Positions 6,548 through 14,868 of a stretch of DNA of 25,669 nt are shown in pieces. Both the position numbers and the translations under genes were made by a program. Every line of letters starts with the position of its first letter. The stretch's first letter is position 1. Source of the stretch: Candidatus Poribacteria bacterium (lineage in GTDB: Bacteria > Abyssobacteria > SURF-5); assembly GCA_016215705.1 (NCBI GenBank), contig JACRIR010000097.1, positions 1 through 25,669 of the forward strand, in the 5' to 3' direction. The notes under the pieces were generated by a model. That model was given only the letters and a program-made list of their open reading frames with translations. It did no database searches and was not told where the DNA came from.

Positions 6548-8455
6548 ATGGATTTCGCATCAATCAAAGCTGGAGCCGATAGAAAGTGGGCCGAGTTGAT
6601 GAACCTTTCCGAGCCGCTCATCCACATCGGGATGGGCACGTGTGGCAGGGCCGCCGGCGCTGAAGACGTGTTCGCTGCGGTGAAGCACGCTCTCAAGAAT
6701 ACGAATCTCCCGGCCCGGATTCTGCGGGTGGGATGCATCGGAATGTGCTATTTGGAGCCCATGATAGCCGTTCGCAAACCCGGAAGACCTTTCATCTACT
6801 ACGGCAATCTTACGCCGGACAAGACTGAGGACCTTCTTGTCAGCTACCTCTTGAATAACGATCCGAAACCTCAGTCGGCAATATGCACGCTGGGCGAAGG
6901 CTCCACGAACGGAAATGGTTCAATCGACGGGATTCCCCGTTTTTCGGACCTTCCCATGATCAAGCCGCAGGTACGCATCGCCCTCCGCAATTGCGGCCTG
7001 ATCGATCCGGAGGACATCGACCACTATATCGCGCGCGGGGGATACAGTGGGTTGCGGAAAGCGTTGGAACTGCCTCCCGATGATATCATTCGTGAAATCA
7101 AGGAGTCGGGTTTGCGGGGTCGGGGTGGGGCCGGTTTCCCGACAGGCGCGAAATGGGAGTTCGCGAGAAAGGCCGCCGGCAGAGTCAAGTACATAATCTG
7201 CAACGCCGACGAAGGCGATCCCGGCGCATTTATGGATCGCTCGCTGCTTGAGGGGGACCCACACGCGGTTCTCGAAGGAATGGTCATCGGGGCGTATGCA
7301 ATTGGCGCTCACGAGGGTTATATCTATGCGCGCGCCGAATATCCCCTTGCCATCCAGCGACTTCGGATCGCCCTCGAGCAAATGAGGGCGTATGGTCTAT
7401 TGGGCGATAACATCTTGGGCAGCGCGTTTCACTTCAACATCCACATCAAAGAGGGTGCGGGCGCATTCGTATGCGGGGAAGAAACGGCTCTGATGGCTTC
7501 AATCGAAGGCGCGAGAGGGATGCCTCGCTCGCGACCGCCGTTCCCGGCCCAGGTCGGTCTCCGAGGGAAGCCGACGAACATCAACAACGTGGAGACATTC
7601 GGAAATGTTTCGGCCATACTCGAGCGTGGAGCAAAATGGTATTCGAGCTTCGGGACCGAGAAAAGCCGGGGTACAAAGACGTTTTCTCTCGCGGGCAAGG
7701 TGAAACGGACGGGTCTTATCGAGGTGCCGATGGGAATCAAGCTGAGAGAAATCATCAATGACATCGGCGGAGGCATTCCGGGAGGCAGGCAGTTCAAGGG
7801 GGTGCAGACGGGAGGACCCTCCGGCGGATGTATCCCGGCCTCTCTTCTCGACCTGCCGGTCGACTACGAGTCATTGGCCAAGGCCGGCTCGATCATGGGG
7901 TCGGGCGGAATGGTAGTGATGGACGAAGGCACGTGCATGGTCGATATGGCCCGCTATTTCCTGACGTTCACGCAGTCCGAATCGTGCGGGAAATGCATTC
8001 CATGCAGGCTCGGAACAAGGCAAATGCTCGATGTAGTAGAGGATATCTGTAAGGGGAACGGGAAACCGGAGGACTTGAAACTGCTCGCGGACGTGAGTGA
8101 GACCGTACAAAAGGCCTCGCTCTGCGGGTTGGGCCAAACGGCGCCTAATCCCGTTCAGACCACGCTGCGTTACTTCGGCGATGAATATGAATCCCATATA
8201 CTCGAGAAACGATGCGCGGCGGGTGTGTGCAAAGCGCTATTCCATTACGAAATCGATTCGGGCAGATGCACAGGCTGCATGGTCTGCGCCCGCAAGTGTC
8301 CGGTTGGCGCGATCACGGGAGAAAAGAAACAGTTGCATATTATCGACCAAAAGAAATGCACGAAGTGCCGGACATGTTATGACGCCTGCAAATTCGGCGC
8401 TGTGGGAATCTGCACGGAGGGAATGAAAATTGAAAACGGTGACGCTCACAATTGA
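6548..8455 (+). CDS. nuoF: NuoF-type NADH/FMN subunit with extra ferredoxin clusters
   Basis: A 635-residue flavoprotein (51-kDa subunit family; HydB/HymB-like architecture). The start is ATG 6548 with GAGG about 10 bases upstream; a longer in-frame opening is only the nuoE shadow. Domains in order: a thioredoxin-like ferredoxin domain (~23-105) with C32, C63 and C67 but no fourth cysteine at the usual place; the FMN site GRGGAGFPTG (191-200) and NADH region NADEGDPGAFMDR; an SLBB segment; the [4Fe-4S] site C480, C483, C486, C526; and a C-terminal 2[4Fe-4S] ferredoxin (C574, C577, C580, C584 and C604, C607, C610, C614). It exchanges electrons with NAD(H). The added ferredoxin domain is typical of electron-bifurcating hydrogenases and formate dehydrogenases, so ferredoxin may be a second partner; this is not proven. 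The gene overlaps fdhA by 26 bases. Confidence 0.94.
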   Translation: MDFASIKAGADRKWAELMNLSEPLIHIGMGTCGRAAGAEDVFAAVKHALKNTNLPARILRVGCIGMCYLEPMIAVRKPGRPFIYYGNLTPDKTEDLLVSYLLNNDPKPQSAICTLGEGSTNGNGSIDGIPRFSDLPMIKPQVRIALRNCGLIDPEDIDHYIARGGYSGLRKALELPPDDIIREIKESGLRGRGGAGFPTGAKWEFARKAAGRVKYIICNADEGDPGAFMDRSLLEGDPHAVLEGMVIGAYAIGAHEGYIYARAEYPLAIQRLRIALEQMRAYGLLGDNILGSAFHFNIHIKEGAGAFVCGEETALMASIEGARGMPRSRPPFPAQVGLRGKPTNINNVETFGNVSAILERGAKWYSSFGTEKSRGTKTFSLAGKVKRTGLIEVPMGIKLREIINDIGGGIPGGRQFKGVQTGGPSGGCIPASLLDLPVDYESLAKAGSIMGSGGMVVMDEGTCMVDMARYFLTFTQSESCGKCIPCRLGTRQMLDVVEDICKGNGKPEDLKLLADVSETVQKASLCGLGQTAPNPVQTTLRYFGDEYESHILEKRCAAGVCKALFHYEIDSGRCTGCMVCARKCPVGAITGEKKQLHIIDQKKCTKCRTCYDACKFGAVGICTEGMKIENGDAHN

Positions 8456-11360
8456 TGGCCGAAAAGTCACCCTTGCAAAAGGCTCGACGGTATTGGATGC
8501 AATCCGGGCGGCAGGTGTGTATGTCCCCACACTTTGCAACGATGATGACCTCAAGCCTTACGGCGCATGCCGTCTCTGCATCGTGCAGATAGAGGGAATG
8601 AGGGGCCTGCCAACGTCATGCACCACGCCCGCGAATGACGGCATGGTTGTCCATACCGAGACGGAAGAGATTCGGAGGATTCGACGGATTATCATAGAGT
8701 TGGCCATCGCAAATCATCCGTCCGATTGTCTTGTGTGCGACAAGAGTCAGATGTGCGAGCTTCTCAACGTTGCCAGATACGTCGGAGTTTCCGCGGATTC
8801 GGCGCAAAGAATGCGTCGAGGGACTCTTGATTTGCCCGTCGATTCATCGAACCCTGCGTTTGACTTCGATCCGAACAAATGCATCCTGTGCGGAAAATGC
8901 GTCAGGATTTGCGATGAGATTACCGGCACGTGCGCAATTGATTTCGCATACAGAGGGACGAAAACGCTGGTGAGCACGTTCGGGGCCGGACCACTGGCTC
9001 TGTCTGCGTGCAGGAAGTGTGGCGAGTGTGTGGAACGATGTCCCACCGGGGCGCTGATGCCCAAACACGTCATGCTGCCGCAGCGCGAGGTGGAGACCAT
9101 CTGCCCATACTGCGGCGTGGGATGCTCCATCTTCCTGGGGGTTCGCAACGGAAGCATTGTGCGCGCGAGGGCCTCGAACAAGAACGGCATAAATCAAGAA
9201 GGGCTTTGCGTGAAGGGACGCTACGGCCTGGATTTTGTGGGGCATCCGGATCGTCTGACTCACCCCCTGATTCGGAAGGAAGGCGTCCCTCGGGGCGTTG
9301 GCAAAGGCGATCCGGCGAAGGCTTTCCGCGAAGCAAGCTGGGACGAAGCGCTGGACTACGTCGCGCAAAAACTTGGCGGGATTCGTGAGCGCAATGGCGC
9401 CGACGCAATCGGGATCGTCAGTTCGGCAAAATGCACCAACGAAGAGAACTACGTCCTGCAAAAGTTTGCAAGGGCTGCGATCGGAACCAATAATGTCGAC
9501 CACTGCGCGCGTTTGTGTCATGCCTCGACGGTGAGCGCAGCGCTGGCGGCATTCGGTTCCGGCGCGATGAGCAACTCCATCAGCGACATCGATCACGCCG
9601 ACGTCTTGTTTGTCATAGGCTCGAATACCACGGAGTGCCATCCCATTATCGGTCGCAGAATCAAGAGGGCGGTGAAGTTCCACGGCGCCAAACTGATCGT
9701 GGGCGACCCACGCTCGATAGAACTGTGCGATATGGCGGCGGTTCACCTGAACCACTTCCCGGGAACCGACGTGGCTTTGCTGAATGCGATGATGCGCGAG
9801 ATCATTCGGCAGAATCTGCACGACAAGAAGTTCATTGCCGAAAGGTGCGAGGACTTCGAGCCATTTCGGAAATCGCTCGAGCGCTACACGCTCGAATCGG
9901 TGTCCCAGGTTACGGGAGTGGACGAAGAAAAGATTCGGCATGCGGCTGAACTGTTCGGCAAGGCCAAACGAGGAATTGTGCTGTACGGCATGGGGATCAC
10001 GCAGCACACTACTGGAACGGACAACGTCAAAGCAGTGGCGAACTTGCTCATGCTGACAGGGAACCTTGGTCGCCGGGGAACAGGCTTTGCGCCGCTTCGG
10101 GGACAGAACAATGTGCAAGGATCATGCGATATGGGGGCGCTGCCCAACGTTTTTCCGGGATATCAGGCGACTGAGAATTTGCAGGCGCGGGCCAAGTTTG
10201 AGCAGGCTTGGGGACGGAAGCTGAGCGCCCGGCCCGGCCTCACGCTTACCGAGATGTTCCAGGCGGCCCACGACGGTCGGCTCAAGGCAATGTACGTCAT
10301 GGGGGAGAATCCGATGTTGAGCGAGCCCGACGCGGAGCACGCCAAAGAAGCCCTGGCAATGCTCGAGTTCCTTGCAGTGCAGGACGTATTCTTGACGCAG
10401 ACCGCCCAAATGGCTGACGTGGTTTTGCCTGCCGCAAGCTTTGCGGAAAAGGACGGGACTTTCACGAATACGGAGCGCCGGGTTCAACTTGTTCGCAAGG
10501 CAATTGATCCGCCGGGCGAAGCACGGACAGATTGGGAGATTACGGCCTCAATCTCAGCTCGCTTGGGGTACCCGATGAACTATAATTCGAGCAGCGAGAT
10601 CATGGAAGAGATCGCGAAGCTCACCCCGATTTATGGTGGGATTCATCACGACCGTCTCGAAAAAGGCGGGCTTCAATGGCCGTGCAAGAGTCGAAAGGAG
10701 CGAGGCGCCTCGATTCTGCACAAAGACCAATTTACACGAGGCCGCGGCAAGTTCCATGTCGTGCATGACATACCTCCGGCGGAGCTCCCGAGTCGCTCGT
10801 ATCCGTTTGTGCTGACCACGGGCCGCATCCTTGAGCATTGGCACACCGGCAGCATGAGCCACCGGTCTCGCGTCCTCGAAGCGCTTGCATCAGAGAGCAG
10901 CGTCGAGATTAATCCGGCGGATGCTTCCGAGCTTGGGATCGAGCAAGGCGACCTCGTGTCGATAAGTTCCCGCAGAGGCAAAGTCGAGACAAAAGCCAGG
11001 AAAACTCGGCGAGTCAATCCCGGCCAGGCTTTCATGGCCTTCCATTGGTGGGATGCTCCGGCGAATCTCTTGACGAATCCGGCCCTGGACCCTGTCGCCA
11101 AGATTCCCGAATTCAAGGTGTCGTCGGTCAGAGCCATTCTCGCGGTGCTCGAACGCGCCGCGGAGGACAACGCTTTCTTGACTGCGCTGGCTGAGAATCC
11201 GGCGGGTGCGCTGAACGCTTATGACCTGACACCCGAGCATCGGGCCGCGCTTGCTTCAGGCGACGTCGAGGCCCTCGAGAAATGGGTCGGCCCACTCGAA
11301 GACCGCCTCAAGACATGGCTCAAACTGCGACTTAAACGCGAGAAAATATCTGAGGGATGA
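8430..11360 (+). CDS. fdhA: Formate dehydrogenase catalytic (alpha) subunit, cysteine type, with LigA-like tail
   Basis: A 976-residue Mo/W-bis-MGD enzyme that interconverts formate and CO2. It starts at TTG with GGAGGG 8 bases upstream. The NuoG-like front end carries a [2Fe-2S] site (C36, C47, C50, C64), a His-Cys [4Fe-4S] site (H96, C100, C103, C109) and two [4Fe-4S] sites (C151, C154, C157, C161; C194, C197, C200, C204). The catalytic part has a [4Fe-4S] site (C225, C228, C232, C260) and the active-site motif RLCHAST with C363 and H364. The codon at 363 is TGT, so this is a cysteine and not a selenocysteine enzyme. A dinucleotide-binding domain follows. Residues ~909-976 are an extra LigA-like helical module that is nearly a twin of the tail of the operon's response regulator. 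No signal peptide is present, so the complex should be cytoplasmic. Confidence 0.95.
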   Translation: MKTVTLTIDGRKVTLAKGSTVLDAIRAAGVYVPTLCNDDDLKPYGACRLCIVQIEGMRGLPTSCTTPANDGMVVHTETEEIRRIRRIIIELAIANHPSDCLVCDKSQMCELLNVARYVGVSADSAQRMRRGTLDLPVDSSNPAFDFDPNKCILCGKCVRICDEITGTCAIDFAYRGTKTLVSTFGAGPLALSACRKCGECVERCPTGALMPKHVMLPQREVETICPYCGVGCSIFLGVRNGSIVRARASNKNGINQEGLCVKGRYGLDFVGHPDRLTHPLIRKEGVPRGVGKGDPAKAFREASWDEALDYVAQKLGGIRERNGADAIGIVSSAKCTNEENYVLQKFARAAIGTNNVDHCARLCHASTVSAALAAFGSGAMSNSISDIDHADVLFVIGSNTTECHPIIGRRIKRAVKFHGAKLIVGDPRSIELCDMAAVHLNHFPGTDVALLNAMMREIIRQNLHDKKFIAERCEDFEPFRKSLERYTLESVSQVTGVDEEKIRHAAELFGKAKRGIVLYGMGITQHTTGTDNVKAVANLLMLTGNLGRRGTGFAPLRGQNNVQGSCDMGALPNVFPGYQATENLQARAKFEQAWGRKLSARPGLTLTEMFQAAHDGRLKAMYVMGENPMLSEPDAEHAKEALAMLEFLAVQDVFLTQTAQMADVVLPAASFAEKDGTFTNTERRVQLVRKAIDPPGEARTDWEITASISARLGYPMNYNSSSEIMEEIAKLTPIYGGIHHDRLEKGGLQWPCKSRKERGASILHKDQFTRGRGKFHVVHDIPPAELPSRSYPFVLTTGRILEHWHTGSMSHRSRVLEALASESSVEINPADASELGIEQGDLVSISSRRGKVETKARKTRRVNPGQAFMAFHWWDAPANLLTNPALDPVAKIPEFKVSSVRAILAVLERAAEDNAFLTALAENPAGALNAYDLTPEHRAALASGDVEALEKWVGPLEDRLKTWLKLRLKREKISEG

Positions 11361-11412
11361 AGGGACGTTGGAATCTATAGCGCGGCATGGCCGCAATCAA
11401 CCAACACATATC

Positions 11413-11432
11413 GGGCGCGATGAATCGTGCCC
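11413..11432. repeat. Short stem-loop GGGCGCGA / TCGTGCCC
   Basis: Eight-base arms with one mismatch, 4-base loop, in the convergent gap after fdhA. It resembles dispersed GGGC...GCCC intergenic repeats and may assist the stronger hairpin just downstream. Confidence 0.35.
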
Positions 11433-11447
11433 CTACTAGACGCCTCA

Positions 11448-11488
11448 GAAAATGGGGGACACGATGCGACATCGTGTCCCCCATTTTC
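11448..11488. terminator. Strong hairpin between convergent genes
   Basis: A perfect 19-base inverted repeat (arms 11448-11466 and 11470-11488) with a 3-base CGA loop. The arms begin GAAAATGGGGG, so each strand ends its stem with a CCCCCATTTTC segment. It lies between the ends of fdhA (plus) and the acylase gene (minus). A two-way terminator fits the position well. A dispersed repeat origin is possible. Confidence 0.65.
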
Positions 11489-11498
11489 TCCTTCTCGC

Positions 11499-13778
11499 TT
11501 ATCTCGGGGCGCCTTCGAGCATTTCTCGCGACTCGATGTGTTCGGCCAATTCCTCGGGGGCGTACCACGTCGGCTTCAGTTTGCGCTTGCTGAAGAGTTT
11601 CTCGGCCTGGTCGCGGTAGTGAGGGGAATCGGGGCGGTCGCTCTGGCCGATGGGCACGGCGGTCCAACTCCTGATCGGTTTGCTGAGGACGACTATCTGT
11701 GTCGAGGTCTGGCCGGCGTCGCCCCAGCGCGTGTGGTCTGCCCTTTGCGGACCGTAGTCAACATTGCGCAGGGTTTCGAGCCCCAAAGATTGTTGTCCTC
11801 CGCCGTCCACGGGCCAGGAGACATCATCGCGCCCGACGCGGAACACGTCGCCGTATTTCGCATCGAGTGATCCGATATCGGTCTTGAGCTTCTTCATGGC
11901 AGACGCGAACGAGGCCAGAAGCGCCTGATACTGTTCGTCGCTCAGTTTCAGGTCGAGCGCGGGCTTGCCTGCGGCGCTGAGCAAGTTATCAATCCGCGCA
12001 GCGACTTCGGCCGCCCCCGGCTTGGCTCCATGGTCTTCGAGAAGCTGTTTGCGCCAGTAGCAGTATTTCAGCGCAGCCGATGAGTCTTGCCGCAGTTCAC
12101 CGTTCCACTCGAGCACGTCTTTTATGCCGGTCCTGTAAAGAGCGTCCGAGCGGCGCGCCGTTCCGAACTTTGCGTCGGCCTCTTTGAGAACCGCCAGCCA
12201 GCGGTCGACGCCTGCGGGATGCACGTCGAGGATGTAAGAAATCGCTTCCTCCGCAGTGACGGAGGAGTCGGCCTTGAGCAGTTCGAGCGCACGAGCGCCG
12301 CGCTGACCAATCCAACCGTTGAGCGGCCCATAAATCATGTCGCCGTAGATGTAGGAGAGCGTCTTGTCCGGCGTTAATGGGCTGTCCATCATCATGACGT
12401 CGGGCGGGATATTGCAGTTCTGCATATAGCCTTGCGGCGGATTCAGGATTTGGAGATGGTCGGAGGCGGGATGGAACCCCTGCCATTCCGTGGCCGACGT
12501 GGCGCCGTTGACTGGTCGGGACCAGTCGAATCCGGCGGGCCTGCGGGGCACACGACCCACGCGCTGATAATAAATGTTCCCCGATGTGTCGGCAACCATG
12601 AGGTTCTGCGGATAGAACTGGAGCGTTTCGGCCGCGGCCACAGCGCCACGGTAGTCTTTTGCGAAATTAAGCTCATACCATGCGTCACTTGCCTGCACCG
12701 CATCGGCATAAGCGATTTTGGCCGCGTACGCTTTTCCACCTTTCGTCGCTATTACAGGGCCGTAGTGCGAGTCGTAAACAGTGACTTTTTGAGGCCCTGC
12801 GCCCTTTACCTCGATTGTCAGCTCGCGCCGGGTCATCTGCCACCAGGTGCCGTCATGAAGGTATTTCGACGGGTCATCCGCGTTCAATGTGAGTTCATAG
12901 ACGTCGGCCGTATCAGGTCCGCCCGTAGTCATGGCCCACGCGATGTAGTCGGTGTGGCCGTTCCCGATTGTCGGAAAACCGGGGAGTGTCACGCCGCTGC
13001 CTCGCAAGTCACCCGCGTGAATTCGGAATTCCCAGAATCGGCTTACGCCCCACCACGATAGGTGCGGGTCGATGGCGAGGATGGCCACGCCCTCGGCGCT
13101 GCGAGAGGGCGCTACGGCGAACTGGTTGGAGCCATGCTTGATCTTCGGGAACCCGGGCTCGATGCCTCCTCGAGCGAGGTCGGCAAAAGCTTGCTCGACC
13201 GACCAGTTGTATAGGAAGAGGCGCGCGAAAGCGACAATCATATACTCGTCGACTTTGCGTTCACCCCACCATTCGGGCACGTCCTTTGGATGCGCCGCAT
13301 AGTAGTCGTTGACACCGCGCACATAGGCACGCTGCATTCTTCTGACCTCGGGGCGAATGCGGTCAACATAACGCATCGACACGTCATAATTATTCCATAG
13401 GCGCGCGGCCAGGTCCGACATCATGCCTTCAGGACCTTCTACCTTCGCTATCTCGCCAATCCCTCTGAGTAAGTTTTTGAGAAGTTCTTCGGGGCGGTCC
13501 TCAGCTTGCGCCCATCCCATCGCGTAAGCGCCCGCCTCGGGCGTCGGGGCATAAATGTGCGGAACGCCCCACGTGTCGCGGTATATGACGGTTCTGCCAA
13601 CGTCTTCGCCAGCGCCGGGAATAGTCACGGCTTTGACGGCTGACGCGAGGCAGAGACACAGAGCGAAAGCGAGGAAGAGGCAAGAGAGCCGACGAACTGC
13701 GGATTCGCCGAACGCCACATCCCGGGCGAAGTGAAGTGTCTCCACGAGTCGACTCAGCATGGATTTCTTGGGTAGCAT
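11499..13778 (-). CDS. Penicillin acylase family (Ntn-hydrolase) secreted amidase
   Basis: A 759-residue member of the penicillin/aculeacin/acyl-homoserine-lactone acylase family. I chose ATG 13778 because AAGGAAGG lies a few bases upstream; a longer frame to 13865 would begin inside the likely promoter. Residues ~31-50 (LSCLFLAFALCLCLASAVKA) are a signal sequence preceded by a long N-region. The front part has IYRDTWGVPHIYAPT and AYAMGWAQAEDR, typical of the alpha chain. HGSNQF gives S217 as the expected self-cleavage site and catalytic N-terminal serine of the beta chain, followed by AILAIDPHLSW. The family hydrolyses amide bonds between an acyl chain and an amine, usually in the periplasm. 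The substrate cannot be predicted: lactams, lipopeptides and acyl-homoserine lactones are all seen. The gene stands alone with its own promoter. Confidence 0.93.
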   Translation of the reverse strand: MLPKKSMLSRLVETLHFARDVAFGESAVRRLSCLFLAFALCLCLASAVKAVTIPGAGEDVGRTVIYRDTWGVPHIYAPTPEAGAYAMGWAQAEDRPEELLKNLLRGIGEIAKVEGPEGMMSDLAARLWNNYDVSMRYVDRIRPEVRRMQRAYVRGVNDYYAAHPKDVPEWWGERKVDEYMIVAFARLFLYNWSVEQAFADLARGGIEPGFPKIKHGSNQFAVAPSRSAEGVAILAIDPHLSWWGVSRFWEFRIHAGDLRGSGVTLPGFPTIGNGHTDYIAWAMTTGGPDTADVYELTLNADDPSKYLHDGTWWQMTRRELTIEVKGAGPQKVTVYDSHYGPVIATKGGKAYAAKIAYADAVQASDAWYELNFAKDYRGAVAAAETLQFYPQNLMVADTSGNIYYQRVGRVPRRPAGFDWSRPVNGATSATEWQGFHPASDHLQILNPPQGYMQNCNIPPDVMMMDSPLTPDKTLSYIYGDMIYGPLNGWIGQRGARALELLKADSSVTAEEAISYILDVHPAGVDRWLAVLKEADAKFGTARRSDALYRTGIKDVLEWNGELRQDSSAALKYCYWRKQLLEDHGAKPGAAEVAARIDNLLSAAGKPALDLKLSDEQYQALLASFASAMKKLKTDIGSLDAKYGDVFRVGRDDVSWPVDGGGQQSLGLETLRNVDYGPQRADHTRWGDAGQTSTQIVVLSKPIRSWTAVPIGQSDRPDSPHYRDQAEKLFSKRKLKPTWYAPEELAEHIESREMLEGAPR

Positions 13779-13853
13779 AGCGCCTTCCTTTTTCGGTTGA
13801 AAAGGTTGGATACGATTGACTTGGCTTGTCGGAAATGAATTTCCGCCGCCGAA

Positions 13854-13883
13854 AGTATACACCAATCAACCTCGTGTTGCCAA
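13854..13883 (-). promoter_or_regulatory. Sigma-70-like promoter of the acylase gene
   Basis: On the minus strand TTGGCA (13878-13883) and TATACT (13854-13859) are 18 bases apart, each one mismatch from consensus. Transcription would begin near 13847, leaving a ~70-base leader before ATG 13778. This supports the shorter start for the acylase. Confidence 0.5.
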
Positions 13884-14060
13884 ACTCCCGAGAAACAAGG
13901 CGGAAAGGGGAAGAACAGGCGAAAGAAAAAGAGAACAAGAATCCGTGCTGCGCCGTGTCAATCTGTAGATAAGAACGTCAGGCTGCAACCGTATGCCCCC
14001 AGCCGTCCGTCAGCGGGATTGCGCCCGATATTGGAGACTCGAAACTCGAGACTTCCAGGG

Positions 14061-14089
14061 TTGCATTGACAAACGAAATCGCATATGAT
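14061..14089 (+). promoter_or_regulatory. Possible promoter for the DUF3795 gene
   Basis: A good -10 box TATGAT (14084-14089) lies 17 bases after a poor -35 box TTGCAT (14061-14066). It is about 57 bases before the start codon. Weak but well placed. Confidence 0.3.
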
Positions 14090-14146
14090 TGTGGAGACGT
14101 TGACGCACTGCATCATGGAGAGGCATGGCCGAACAAGGAGAATGAT

Positions 14147-14605
14147 ATGGATAACGGGAAAAAGCTGGCGGCGCCGTGCGGCCTGTATTGCGGCGTCTGT
14201 GGGTTCTATCGCGCCTACAAGACAAACAACCAGAAACTGAAGGAGAAGCTGGGCAACTTCTATGGCGTCGAGCCGAAGGATATCATTTGCGAGGGATGCC
14301 TTTCGGACGTTGTCATGGGATTCTGCCGCGCTTGCGCAGTCAGAACGTGCGCGCTCGAAAAAGGCGTCGAAGGTTGCTTCGAGTGCTCCGAGTTCCCGTG
14401 CGCTCACATCGAGAACTATCCGTTCGATGTGGCGAAGAAGTACATCATGAGCGGAACAAAGAGACGGCGCGAGCTCGGAACGGAGAAATGGATCACATGG
14501 GAAACGGCACATTATACTTGCAAGGAATGCGGCGCCCTCGCGTTCCGCGAAGCAAAGAGATGCCCCGGGTGCAGGGGGGAACTGAAGCTGGAACCAGTTG
14601 ACTGA
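14147..14605 (+). CDS. DUF3795 cysteine-rich protein with C-terminal zinc ribbon
   Basis: A 152-residue soluble protein. ATG 14147 has AAGGAG 6 bases upstream; the longer in-frame opening has no such site. It begins with the DUF3795 signature CGLYCGVC (C11, C15, C18). Further cysteine pairs follow at C48/C51, C60/C63/C68 and C77/C80/C85. The tail carries a zinc-ribbon pattern C125-x2-C128 and C139-x2-C142. Fifteen cysteines in 152 residues point to metal or Fe-S binding. The family is common in anaerobes, and no biochemical function is known to me. The N-terminal pattern recalls small Fe-S proteins, but no assignment can be made. A 63-base gap leads to the small membrane protein, possibly the same transcript. 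Confidence 0.85.
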   Translation: MDNGKKLAAPCGLYCGVCGFYRAYKTNNQKLKEKLGNFYGVEPKDIICEGCLSDVVMGFCRACAVRTCALEKGVEGCFECSEFPCAHIENYPFDVAKKYIMSGTKRRRELGTEKWITWETAHYTCKECGALAFREAKRCPGCRGELKLEPVD

Positions 14606-14668
14606 AACGGGAACACAAACGAGACGAGTCCACAAAGCGCGGGACGAATGACGTGAAAGGAGGATTTC

Positions 14669-14815
14669 GTGCTGATCCTAATTCTGAAAGCCTTATTCGC
14701 CGTTGCAACCGGGATGGTCGGCGGGTACGTGCACCGGAGCTTGGGAGTTGCATGGGGTGTTCTGCTCATGGGCGGCTATTTTCTTGGTTTCTGGCTTTGG
14801 AAGTATATGCAATAG
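14669..14815 (+). CDS. Small two-helix membrane protein, 48 residues
   Basis: A short gene starting at GTG with a near-perfect AAAGGAGG ribosome site 5 bases upstream. The product starts MLILILKALFAVATGMVGGY, then has VHRSLG and the segment VAWGVLLMGGYFLGFWLWKYMQ. This gives two hydrophobic helices (about 2-19 and 26-44) with a short basic loop. No family is recognised. It is followed by a metallo-beta-lactamase gene on the same strand 53 bases later, so the two may be co-transcribed. The strong ribosome site and clean hydrophobic pattern make a real gene likely, even though it is short. Function unknown. Confidence 0.6.
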   Translation: MLILILKALFAVATGMVGGYVHRSLGVAWGVLLMGGYFLGFWLWKYMQ

Positions 14816-14868
14816 CCGATGCCCCATGGGCAGCATTCGGACGACGCAGGACGGAGTGGGAGTTTGAT

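Larger units (their letters stand above)
13779..14146. other. Divergent intergenic region before DUF3795
   Basis: 368 bases between the acylase start and the DUF3795 start. Apart from the two promoter candidates listed at 13854-13883 and 14061-14089, I see no gene, repeat or RNA in it. Confidence 0.6.

Noticed and set aside
9508-9530. A possible selenocysteine codon at the formate dehydrogenase active site.
   Set aside because: The codon is TGT (cysteine) in RLCHAST; there is no in-frame TGA.
8844-10118. A 424-residue open frame on the minus strand across fdhA.
   Set aside because: It is antisense to a gene with intact Fe-S and molybdopterin motifs; its translation shows no domain pattern. 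High GC codon bias produces such shadows.
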